Source: Cydia pomonella
Taxonomy: Eukaryota; Arthropoda; Insecta; Lepidoptera; Tortricidae
Assembly (NCBI RefSeq): GCF_033807575.1
Contig: NC_084705.1
Coordinates: 12,766,019-12,830,018, forward strand
Direction: 5' to 3'
Length of the DNA stretch: 64,000 bases
A program made the position numbers and the translations under genes. The notes below the pieces were generated by a model. It had not been told where the DNA came from. It saw nothing but the letters and a program-made list of their open reading frames with translations, and searched no databases. Of the stretch, positions 27,052 through 37,695 are shown piece after piece. Each line of letters opens with the position of its first letter. Position 1 is the first letter of the stretch.

Positions 27052-27095
27052 CCCATATTTCTCATATTGCGACTGCGGTGATTAGGTATGTAGTC
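27052..27095 (-). promoter_or_regulatory. Toll A 5' leader with short upstream ORF and probable leader-intron acceptor
   Basis: Immediately upstream of a long T tract and CAG (AG at 27097-27096), the likely 3' splice site of a non-coding first exon. The leader has two in-frame upstream ATGs. Their six-codon ORF stops at a TGA that overlaps the main start as ATGA. I could not place the upstream non-coding exon or the promoter. Confidence 0.5.
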
Positions 27096-27463
27096 CTGAA
27101 AAAAAAATGTTTTTAGATACATACTATAAAATAGCTATAGGAAAATGGTTCAGCGAGGCCGTTTTGTTGGCCTATTCCCGCTAGTTACCATCAAATCGCT
27201 TTGACTAAAATATACATAATATAATATCTCAGCTCTGTATTATATTATAATAGAACGACATAACGTAGCTTAGGTTTGTTGGTTTTTATACCGGACTCCA
27301 TACAAAGAATTTTCAGGCGTCAGCAGCTGAGGTTTGTAAAACAAATCGAAATTGTGTAAAACTAATCTTGCTGAACCTGGGTGTATATTTTGTACTCAAA
27401 CTAAATTGAATATTTTTGTTCAGTTTAAGAACAGTTTACTGAAACTCTACTTCACCTGTAACT

Positions 27464-27840
27464 ATTTTTTAATACTACTTCGGTGGCAAACAAGCATACG
27501 GCCCGCCTGGTGGTAAGCAGTCTCCGTAGCCTATGTACGCCTGCAACTCCTGAGAAGTTACATGCCCGTTGCCGACCCTACCAGTCCGCACCCTCGTTGA
27601 GCTCTGGCAACTTTACTTACCGGCAGGAACACAACACTATGAGTAGGGTCTAGTGTTATTTGGCTGCAGTTTTCTGTAAGGAGGTACTTCCTCAGTTGGG
27701 CTCTGCTCTAGATCTGGAATGGCATCCGCTGTGTAATGTTGTGCCCTATCACACAAAGCGAGATGACATTCACAATGCCCATACCTCGCTTTTGGATGTA
27801 GTTTAAGGACGTACCAGGGTCCAATATTTTATACAACACT
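27464..27840 (+). repeat. Dispersed repeat family 7, longest copy
   Basis: Begins TTTTTTAATACTACTTCGGT and carries GGCAAACAAGCATACGGCCC, then GGAACACAACACTATGAGTA, ending near GACGTACCAGGGTCCAAT. Shorter copies are at 38822, 59194 and, inverted, 41771. Confidence 0.75.
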
Positions 27841-28705
27841 CTCTGTATATACAACACTCCATATTTAAATTGTTATAAAGTATTTTTAATTGTTATAAAT
27901 ACTACACAATTTTGGTGGTAACTAGTGGAAATAACCGTTATAATTTATAACTGATAACTTTATACGTTAGATAAGCTCTTGCTTTGAAACTCTATAGGCC
28001 TAGGTAATAAGTAATATTTAATAAGTGCGATGAGATGACTCTTAACCACAGCTACCAAAAGCAAGTAGTTTGTGGTTTTATTGTAAGTAGAAATTAAAAC
28101 TTAGATTACTTAAATATTTCGGTTCCGTATGTTCAATTTTGTCGTTTTGTATCCGTCTAACAGAACATTAATTAACGTAGGCTCTAAATTATTACTATGT
28201 ATTTAAATAATCCCTATTTTGCTGCACGACACTGTTTTTTTAATTGGTAACTATCCTTATTGAGTTACAAGTTTACTAATATATGGATCAAATACGATTA
28301 TGCTTTAGTATAAGTATTGAATTATAGAATAATAACCAATTATAGGATATAAAACACAATTCCTAAAAAAAACTGTGTTACATCACTATCACTTTTTATA
28401 CATTGGCAACATTTCACCATAAACAGAGGGGCCGCGTTAAATTAATGCATAATGAAATAAATAAATAAATAAAAGCAGCTTTTTTATTCGTAAACTGTGG
28501 AACGTGGGATTTACCATCCAGTATTGGGTAACCATCACTGGAGCCAGAGCTTTTTTATCCATGATTGGAGAAAAAAAACAGTTTTAATTTGGTAATTATA
28601 ATAGGTATGTTGAAACCGCTAACAAACATGAATCCTGAAAACAATACACTCCTTTTTGGGCAGTCGTGTAGAACAGAAGGCCTACCCAAGACATCAGTTT
28701 ACAGA

Positions 28706-28765
28706 AAACGAAACGAAACGCTATTAACTCTGTCGCACTAATGTGTGATAGAGACAGATTGCGTT
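28706..28765. repeat. Single hairpin related to the 62.2-kb array unit
   Basis: CGAAACGCTATTAACTCTGT and its partner GACAGATTGCGTTTCG enclose CGCACTAATGTGTGATAG. The wording is shared with the array at 62225-62660. Confidence 0.5.
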
Positions 28766-28849
28766 TCGTTTTGTATCTTTGCGAACGACTGTCATCTTGT
28801 TTAGGCCCACTGGACATTCAACTTTTGACACGCCATGCGGTAGTACAGT

Positions 28850-29066
28850 CAGCATCAAAAGTAGCGGATGAAACAACGCGCCAAAAGTATCTGATATCCC
28901 GGATAACTTTTCCAAATATAGATAAATTTCTAGAATTCGCGATCAAAAGTATATCTTTTACAATCTTTGTTGTTCTATATTAAACACATCACTTTTTGTT
29001 AAGCTGTTACAGAATGGTAGATACTTATGAAGCCTAATTTGATCCGCTACTTTTGATGCTGACTGT
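28850..29066. mobile_element. TA-flanked MITE family 5, copy 2
   Basis: Inverted ends CAGTCAGCATCAAAAGTAGC and GCTACTTTTGATGCTGACTG, about 25 bp, flanked by TA. No transposase is present. Confidence 0.85.
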
Positions 29067-29243
29067 ACCAGTAAAATTACCTGTAACTTACCTATTGTAC
29101 AACTTTTCTAGTCATCAGTTAAATTTCAAAAATAGTTCGCCTTTAAAATTTCCATGATTGGGGCGGATAAGAGTTTTTTATCCAACAGTAACTACAACGA
29201 ATAAACTGGGGCGATGGGCGACTTTAAGATCTATAGTTAAAGA

Positions 29244-29287
29244 TGGCCAATTTGGGCTTGGGAAGTTTCCCAAGTCCAAATTGGCCA
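29244..29287. repeat. 20-bp hairpin with 4-nt loop
   Basis: TGGCCAATTTGGGCTTGGGA pairs with TCCCAAGTCCAAATTGGCCA, with one wobble pair. It stands alone in AT-rich DNA. Confidence 0.8.
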
Positions 29288-31017
29288 TGAGAATGTCATT
29301 GTTGCTAGGATAAAAACCGTAAACACGAATGAACTTTTTAAAATACCAAACAAATGGTTTTACAAAATAAATATATCGATCGTGCGTAACGAGCAGTGGA
29401 ATGTAGACTCATTAATATATGTATGTATCTGCAAGCGTTTTGCTTTTCTTTATGTAACCTGTGCTAATAGTAAACATAGGTAATTAGTGCCTAATCATGA
29501 AATTCTAATTATTTGGTGAGCCATATTTAAGGGATTTCCCCATAATAGTTTTTTTTCACTTAATTTTATAAATAAAACTTAAATACAAAAAATAGCAAAC
29601 TAGATATATATATGGTGTAAAAATATTAGGTATGTTGTTGTTAGAATACTACAAGGTCAACCGTATTTACACTATTTAGCAATACATACATTGTTTTTGT
29701 ATAAATGTAGAACTATCTATGCCCTTGACTGTCATTGTCTCATCTTTCAAGCCTGAAAACATTGCAAGTTTACTTATCTGAACGTTTTTTGTAATTTGCT
29801 TCAAATGAAATATCGTTATTAGTGTCGTGTTATTCATATGGTGACTTTTTTTTTCTTTTCAAGCACCTCGATGCAGTTTTAGAAAGAGACGAATGCTCTA
29901 TCTCTTTGTATTTACGGATCTATATTAATCGAGCCTTGTGATGGACGCCAGCGCCATACACCATGCAAATTAAAAAGGTTTTATCTCCTTACGAGTTTTA
30001 TGAACGTTACTGTTTTTTTAGATCCCGCAGCAAAGCTATCGTCACTCGACCGTCGACCGGTTCTGCGAATCGTGCACACAATCAAGCAACGCGTCTGTCG
30101 AAATAAAATACCACGCGCTAGGAAGTGAGGCCCACTTGGTAGGATAGCAACGAAACTATAAAAGTATATACTTGTTCGGAGATTCCATCTAATATTAATA
30201 TGTATGTACTATATTTTGAAGAACGCACTTGACAAACAGAAACGGCAAATTTAATGGTTATTTTGTTAAAAAATGTACCTAAACAAACTCGTACTAACAA
30301 AGCAACGCATTTACTTAATGTATAGGTAGATTGTTACGCGACTATTATTGCGACAGAATGTAAAACAAACCTTCGACGCTCGAATGCGCCAATTTTCTCA
30401 TGAGAATACCGCAATCAGCTGCTGTGCCGGAGATTGTCCCCCGGACCTTGTCACGCTCTCGTGCTCTCTTCTCACTAACAAATTCCTTATGAGGCTTCAA
30501 TCACTATCCAAACACAGGACACGTAGAAAGAGATCGCTGCCAATTAAGATTCCACTCGCATATAAACAATGAGCAAAGTTTTTACTGTCGTAGATAGCGG
30601 GGCGTATTATACTTATCGCAAAGACTCGTCGAACGTGGGTCGACGCGAGAATGGTACTGGCCTGGCTATGGCTGGTGAGGGTTGGGACGGAGGAGGGGGC
30701 ATCACGGATACGCGACTTAGCAGTTGGACGTGGCGCCACCTGAACGCAAGCGCAGCCGCATTTCATAGTACCACAGTCGGCCACCGGCAACTGATAACTT
30801 GGTATTGGTGGTATTGGTAGGATACTGTCTCGGATTCAGTGAGGGAACAAAAATACAGGTTGACCGTGCGTGTCAAGTTCACAAGTATCTTGACTGCTTC
30901 GCCAAGACAGGGGGAGATAAAATGATTTCATAAATGTAACGATGAATATAACCTAGTTCGTTTATTTATAATTTGTAAGAATTCCGCAGCAGTAAGTAAG
31001 AGGTTTTAAGTCAGGTA

Positions 31018-31160
31018 GAGTTAGACTAAACTAAGTTGGCAGCGATTTTGATAGCTCAGACGGTGCAACTGTTATTTGAACGTCATAATCCCAAAGAAGT
31101 TTGACGTTTAAAATAACACTAGCATCGTCTGGGCTATCAACATCGCTGTAAAACTTTCAT
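31018..31160. repeat. MITE family 1, copy 3
   Basis: Contains AAGTTGGCAGCGATTTTGAT and the inverted counterpart GGGCTATCAACATCGCTG around a TTGACGTTTAAAATAACA core. Confidence 0.65.
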
Positions 31161-31883
31161 GTAGGTAAATAAATGATTAGTAATACATAATAGTAAATGA
31201 TGTTCGCGCTAAGGTAGTTGAAACTATTTTATTTTTAAACCGAATAAAGAGCCCAATAATAATCCTCAACTCAAATCTGCCGAGTTCTTTGTAATACTAA
31301 AAATTTAAGGCCTTTGGAATTCGTATGCCTAATATAGACATTGGGCTAACAGATACATAGGCCAATTATGGAACATAGTTGTTATTGTATTAGAATCAAT
31401 CGTTTTGTTATCTCGCCTGCATAGCTGCGTCGCGTCCCTTATATTAGATGGGATAACATCGGCCCAGTGTCTATTATGCAATGGGCATAAAAAAATAACG
31501 TACCTACCATAAATTGTTGTTATTTATTATTGGATGGTCTCCTTTGCGACGAAGTGCTCTCTAAACATTGAAATAAGTGTACAGTAAAACAATAAGTCAA
31601 AAGAATCGTTTATTAGATTTGCATACCTAGGTACAATAAAACTTATACCTATATCATAAATTGTTCATTTAGGTTTAAGAGAACAAACACTGAACAGAAG
31701 GCCATTTTTCATATAACCGTCTACCTACCGTATTTATATTTATATTAGATTTCTTGATAATTAGAAAACCGTTCTCCAAAAAATTAAATATAGCTTTATA
31801 AGAAAAAAACTAAAAACCAACACTTAGGAAATGAAATGATCAAATGACAAATTAACATAAAGGTTTGTAACTGCAATTTGGTA

Positions 31884-32772
31884 TAGGATGATTCTCAGTT
31901 AAGAGGTATTAACGATGTCTATGATACATATTCATACTTTTGTTTTAAAAAAAAAGTTAGTATCCCTTAATCGATTGCATTTACTTCATGGGCAGTTAAT
32001 TTAAATCCATTAATCAATTTAGTTTTTTTACAATGGCGCTTCAAACATACAAATTCCTTTTTCTTAAAATATTGTAATTATGATTTATAATATGCCAATT
32101 TTAATCATAATCGCGATGCATTTGACTATAAACTAACAGCCAATCCAGCAATGATCATCTTTTTGCTCTGATTGCCAGTCATTTTGCTTAAGACATCTGT
32201 AATTATCGATACTGTTCACTAAAAATGGTATCTACCCTGGTCAGTTTTATTTGAAAATGATTTATTTTAATTCTTTGTTTTATTTATATTTTTAAAATAA
32301 TGTACGCATAGATTATAATAATACTTTTTTATTTATTTACAATAAATAATTTTACAATTATATCAGTTGTCACATGAAAATTCTCTCCCCTGGCGTTTTT
32401 CCTCTGACACATAATTTTCAAAAATATTCACTGGAGATATAAATACTGGTTTAAACGAATCATTACATTTTAATTTGCTCGAATCTGTACGGTGGCTGGT
32501 CAAATTCTCATTTTTTTCTTGTTTTTTAAGAGATCAGGGGTTATAGCGCGGTTATAGCCCAGGGGAGAGACTACTCTCTGTAATTACATAGAAAAAGTAC
32601 AGCCTTTCAGTAAAAAAATTAAAAATATGACTGGTGACCTTGCAGGTATATATAGAAGAGTTGTTTTAAAAAAAAATTAAACAATTAAAAATAAATTATA
32701 ATTAGATCAAGACATTTATGTCGTGCCGCATTTACTATACAAGCAATTACCTCTTAACTAAGAATGACCCTA
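31884..32772. repeat. Candidate 0.9-kb non-autonomous element
   Basis: TAGGATGATTCTCAGTTAAG with AGGTATT at the left is matched, inverted, by TACCTCTTAACTAAGAATGA at the right. The interior is very AT-rich and non-coding. Confidence 0.45.
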
Positions 32773-33634
32773 CAATAAAATGTATTATTATATTGTACTG
32801 GGTACCAGAAATTATTTTTATTTGTATACAAAAATTGGCCAAGTTTTAATAAAATATGGATGTTAATAAGCCCATCAAACGAGTAGGTATAACTTTTGGT
32901 CCATTTATTACATAATTATATCAATTTACATTTTAGCTATCAGGGAATTGAAAGATCGACAAGAGGAATGAAACAAAACCACAATTACAAGGGAATGAAA
33001 AAATTACCTTAGAACAGAAATAAACGTGAATTGAAGGGCTACGAGTAAAGACGCTAAATGAAACAAAACATGAACACTCTCACAAGATTGCTAATTCGGC
33101 AATGGCACTTTAGAAGAATATTTAAAGCTTATACTACGTACATTAAAGTATAAATCTAATTTTAAAAAATCTTAGAGGTACTTTTTATGATAAACCACAA
33201 CAAATATTGTAAAATACCTACTAGTATTATGCAGACAGTGAGTACGCTAAACACATTGACATTAAAATCAAATTGTGACAATCATTTATTATCATGTAAA
33301 CATGAACATCATTTTTGCTGACAGGGTTTTTTACAAGTAAATAAATACACCTACATATTAACATGATAAATAGATATATATATAATAAATATATAACTAA
33401 ATAAAGTAAAATATATAAATACTTAAATAAATAAAACTGGGGTGACGAATAGTTAAATGTTACATCGTCCCAATTCTTATGTATGGTTCCGAAAGCTGGT
33501 CCTTGAAAAATAATTTAGTCAACAAACTAAGGTTATTGAAATGTGGATTTATCGAAGGACAACATTAACAATGAGTAACGTACAAACATCGTGATGCACA
33601 AAGGTTTTTTTCACTCAGTTTTTGAGCGAGACCA

Positions 33635-33855
33635 GGGGGCCGATTTTTGGATTTCGATCTATCGATTTCGTGTTCTCCCTTTAATAATATCTCCACTACT
33701 AGGCATTTAAATTCTACTAATAGAATAGAAAACGAGTGGTAAATTCCACTGGATTCCCAATTTCTATCGCTTCTACTTCAAAAATATCATGTCGCCGTTT
33801 TCTACAGATTTTTGAGTGACGAAATCGAGCGCTCGAAATTCAAAAATCGCCCCCC
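33635..33855. mobile_element. MITE family 8
   Basis: Inverted ends GGGGGCCGATTTTTGGATTT and AAATTCAAAAATCGCCCCC. A subterminal CGATTTCG/CGAAATCG pair extends the arm to about 37 bp. Confidence 0.7.
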
Positions 33856-34217
33856 AATAGTGATATCGCATATAAGTATCACAACGATTTGTGTTGAACT
33901 ATAAAATAAAAATAAATCTTTTCTTACGTGACGACTACATTGTACTATTATTATTAGGATAATCTAAGCTAAACTTACTGGGCCGAATATGCATAAAAAG
34001 GAATTGTCCTTAAAATTTTAGTTGTATTAATTTTAGTATTAATAGCAAAGATAAATTATTGTAATAGAGAGGTCAGGTCTAAAAACAAAACGTGCTCCCT
34101 ATTTTTACATACAAAACAGATGGCGCTGTAATGCGTTGTATGTTTTGTGGTCACTGAACTGTCAAATGTCAACTTTTGACAATCAGAGTTACGTTTCCGC
34201 GGAATGTATGGAGCTGC

Positions 34218-34330
34218 GGTAGCAGCATGGTTCCATTTTTATCACTTTTCACTATGCCCGTCACTTTTGCGCTGACATACTTGTTAGAAAGTGACAGTCA
34301 TGGTGACAAGTGACAAAGAGCCGACCATCT
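34218..34330. repeat. MITE family 3, copy 2
   Basis: Shares CACTATGCCCGTCACTTTTG and ACATACTTGTTAGAAAGTGA with the copy at 10611. The right arm is more decayed. Confidence 0.6.
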
Positions 34331-34579
34331 TAACCCTACTGTACAGCGTCATCTGGTTTACCTGTCAAATTCGAAGCACGAAATTGTCTTCGATTTTACG
34401 CATCATACATTCTCAATCAATGTATCTTTGCTAATAGTAACACTTCTTAACTGACCAATTGACCAGGTAGACTTTTATGTATTGACAATGAGATAATTAT
34501 TAAGTATATTAAGAAGCTGTATTGTCAGGTAACAGTGTGGACAGGACGATGATACCATCATTATTAATAGAAACACACA

Positions 34580-34850
34580 AATAAATAAATAAATAAATAT
34601 TATAGGACATTATTACACAAATTGACTAAGTCCTACGGTAAGCTCAATAAAGCTTGTGTTGCGGGTATTCAGAAAACGATATATTATAAAATAAACATAT
34701 TTATAGTATTATTAAATACATAGAAAACATCCATGGCTCAGGAACAAATATCTATGCTCATCACACGAATAAATGCCCTTACCAGGATTTGAAGCTGAGA
34801 CCATCGGCTTCATAGGCAGGGTCGCTACCCACTAGGCCAGACCGGTCGTC
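34580..34850 (-). repeat. tRNA-headed SINE, copy 2
   Basis: Same family and orientation as the copy at 3488, with an (AAAT)n tail at 34580. The head ends at GACCGGTCTGGCCTAGTGG on the minus strand. Confidence 0.75.
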
Positions 34851-36207
34851 CAAACAAATACTTCAAATAATTGAGTTACGTGTTTTGGACGACGGCTTGT
34901 AATGAGGGCTATTGGTTAATAACCTCTTTTGAGATCTGTCGGTGGTTTAGGCAGGTGTCCGATCGGCAACGATTAGTGATGAGCGCGTTTTTTTCTTCGA
35001 AGGCCATCAACGATCCTATCCTATCATCAACGATTTATAAATGCAACTTATTTAAACATAATCATACGCTCGGAAACTTAAATTAGTCTTTCTAATTGTG
35101 AATAGGAGTAAAAGGAGTTTACAGAAAATGGTCTAACGCCACCAGTTGTTTTTTAGTCGCCGCATGGACAACTGCCTTATGCTTCGGTGACTCGGACGCG
35201 GATCCGCTGTATGAGCGAGACAGCGCTATACATATTTATATCGATGTCTCATTTGCACACCGCCGTAGCGCGCGGATTCGTGTCCTTGTGACCGAACCGT
35301 TGGTTATTTCGCATACTAGGGTCGTATGATAACACCTCGCCGGCGCAAGTTATGCCTACTCCGATAAAAATAAATGGAACATTCATGACAAAGACCCTAC
35401 TAAACTTATTTTTATTACGCATTATATTTTATTGCCCGGGTATTAACAATTAATTTTGAAACTTTGTAATAAAAACAACGAGGAAAGATCTTATTACCCC
35501 AACGCTTGCTATCATTATCATTAAACCCACAAATCCCATGACGCTAATTTAGAAAATTACTATTGTTTCCACGAACTATTGTTACTCGGAGATAATGATT
35601 AAGGGAAATCCTCATGAACTAGGTAATAAGACAAAACCCCACATAAACATCTCATTTGATTAATCAATTACTTTAATTACTTAAATGATAACTTTTACCC
35701 GTGTAAAGAGAACAATGACCACATAAATCTCGCATCTCATGTTCTGTACCTACACAGTAGTAGTAAACCTAACAGCCAAGCTATTGTAGTTTTATAGATA
35801 ACTCTTGACCTGCTCAAAAATCGTCGTGGGTGTCGAAAACATCGTAAATATCTCAGTTATTCACATTCCTATATGTAAGGACTGCAGTAGAATTGGGCAC
35901 TTTAAACATTCTGCTAATTTTAATGTCAATGTTTTTAAATTAATTTCTAAAGTGAATAGGCATTTAATTAGAACAAATTAAATCACACATAATCAATAGC
36001 AATCATTACAAAAACAACTTAAATAAAACTCTACTATTACAAGAAAAAAAAAAGCACCACTATACAAACACAAACTTAAAATTATTTAACTAACCTAACT
36101 AAAGCCCGTCCTGTGACATGCCTTGTCCAAAAGTCCCCATCACACTCGCAGCGTTGCTTCGCTGTTCTGCTAATTGGAACGCCAAGTCCTGAATTTTTAC
36201 TCTCTCT

Positions 36208-36213
36208 TTTTAT
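36208..36213 (-). terminator. Candidate polyadenylation signal of Toll B
   Basis: First canonical AATAAA I see downstream of the Toll B stop, about 570 nt away. A non-canonical signal nearer the stop could be the real one. Confidence 0.25.
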
Positions 36214-36783
36214 TCAGATATTAATATATGTATGCAATCTGTGTCAAAACCAGACCTTGATATGAAACGATCGTTTGCGCAAAATCATTTATGGCATCTT
36301 GCTCGCACTTGTTATATTACAACAATAAGTTAAATTGAGATTTTAACCATAGAATCGATATCTTAGGCTGCTCATTTTGAATGGCATACCTGTTTAAAGA
36401 AAGAAAGGAATTATCTAGAAACTAATCTATAAATTATGATAATCGAAGCTAGAGTTAACCTTAACACATAGGTATTCAAATCAAAGGCATTTAAAGATAG
36501 ATACGAGTATGCCTAAGGTCGCCAGGAGAGATGAGACTTCAGTCAGGTACGCTCCAACTCCGTCGGTTTATAGGTAAGTCTTATCTACAAATTAACTACT
36601 TAATGCCTTACGAAATTTACTTTAAAATTTTATATAATCATAATGGAAACTAAATGTTACTAATTACTTTCTATCGTTCCGAGATAATAATTACCTAAGT
36701 TGGGGAATGGTTTTGCTAACAAGCTGAGTCGCTGGTAAGCCCTATTGAATATTCTACGGAAGAGTTAATATAATATATTGACA

Positions 36784-37695
36784 CTACCGATGTCTGTGAT
36801 TGATACCAAGTGGTGGGGGCTCTGTTACCACTGGGGTAACTGGCGAAGCCTCCTCTGACGACTCATGCGGGCCATCGTGAGATTTCTGTACGGGTGCGAC
36901 TAGTACCAGCTTAGATAGTGGCAGGTCTTTATCCAAAGATAACCGTGATAACAACAAGGCAGGAGCGGCAATAATTTCTTGCCCTTTAACAGAAGGTCGA
37001 ACTGCTTTATCATGTAATGATTGCTCTATAACAGGCGGCGGGACAACCCGTGGCTGGGGCATGACTCGACACAGCTTATCCCAGAAGTAACGATCGCTCC
37101 AGTCAAGGTACGTGTTATGTTTAAGATAAAGTTGAAGTTCTTCCGGTAATTTCTTAACCGATTGTAAATCACATAGTACTACTATCACTCGAGCTGAGCC
37201 GTGCTCCATAGCATGTGCATGAGCGGCATGGAATTCTTCTAAAGCCCACTTAGATTCAGCATAGTTATCGGACACAAGCAGCAGAGTTCGCCTTGCGCTC
37301 ATTACGGAGTCAGTAATCTGCTGAATTACTGATTCTCCTGGAAGCCAATCACGGCAGTGTTCTATGGTAGTGTTGCCGTAGCTCTCAAGTTTTTCAATCA
37401 ATTTTTTGGCGAACTCCAAATCTTTATGAGAATACGATATGAACACGTCGTGTGTTTTTATAGGATCCTCAGCGTCATCTTTAACGTTCAGTACATATTT
37501 TAAGCACATACCATGGTTAAAGAGGAACTGATTAATGCGCGGCCGTAAACAGAGAAAAGATAGTGCTGCTAATGTCAGAATAAACAAAGCGCCTATGACT
37601 CCCAGCAATGTCGGAAGCATTTCATCATTACATAGTTTCCTCTTATCGATAACATAGTAACGGTCAACACACTGGGTCGTATTCCAATCCGTTAT
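36784..37695 (-). CDS. Toll B exon 9: end of LRRCT 2, membrane helix, TIR domain, tail
   Basis: 912 nt to a TAG stop. The acceptor is TTGCAG. It opens with ITDWNTTQCVDRYYVIDKRK, giving the last two LRRCT cysteines, then the helix LLGVIGALFILTLAALSFL and the complete TIR domain. Box 2 keeps proline (RDWLPGES). A 98-residue tail follows the FW motif. Confidence 0.94.
   Translation of the reverse strand: MTDWNTTQCVDRYYVIDKRKLCNDEMLPTLLGVIGALFILTLAALSFLCLRPRINQFLFNHGMCLKYVLNVKDDAEDPIKTHDVFISYSHKDLEFAKKLIEKLESYGNTTIEHCRDWLPGESVIQQITDSVMSARRTLLLVSDNYAESKWALEEFHAAHAHAMEHGSARVIVVLCDLQSVKKLPEELQLYLKHNTYLDWSDRYFWDKLCRVMPQPRVVPPPVIEQSLHDKAVRPSVKGQEIIAAPALLLSRLSLDKDLPLSKLVLVAPVQKSHDGPHESSEEASPVTPVVTEPPPLGINHRHR

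Larger units (their letters stand above)
27841..36207. other. Intergenic region between the two Toll genes
   Basis: Apart from the listed repeats I see no gene. A GC-richer patch at about 30360-30850 has weak opposite-strand ORFs and lies about 3.3 kb upstream of Toll A. It could hold a non-coding Toll A exon or promoter, but nothing proves it. Another GC-richer patch is at 35150-35340. Confidence 0.4.

Noticed and set aside
30497..30790. 97-codon minus-strand ORF
   Set aside because: It starts and ends without splice or polyadenylation signals, overlaps an opposite ORF and has no motif.
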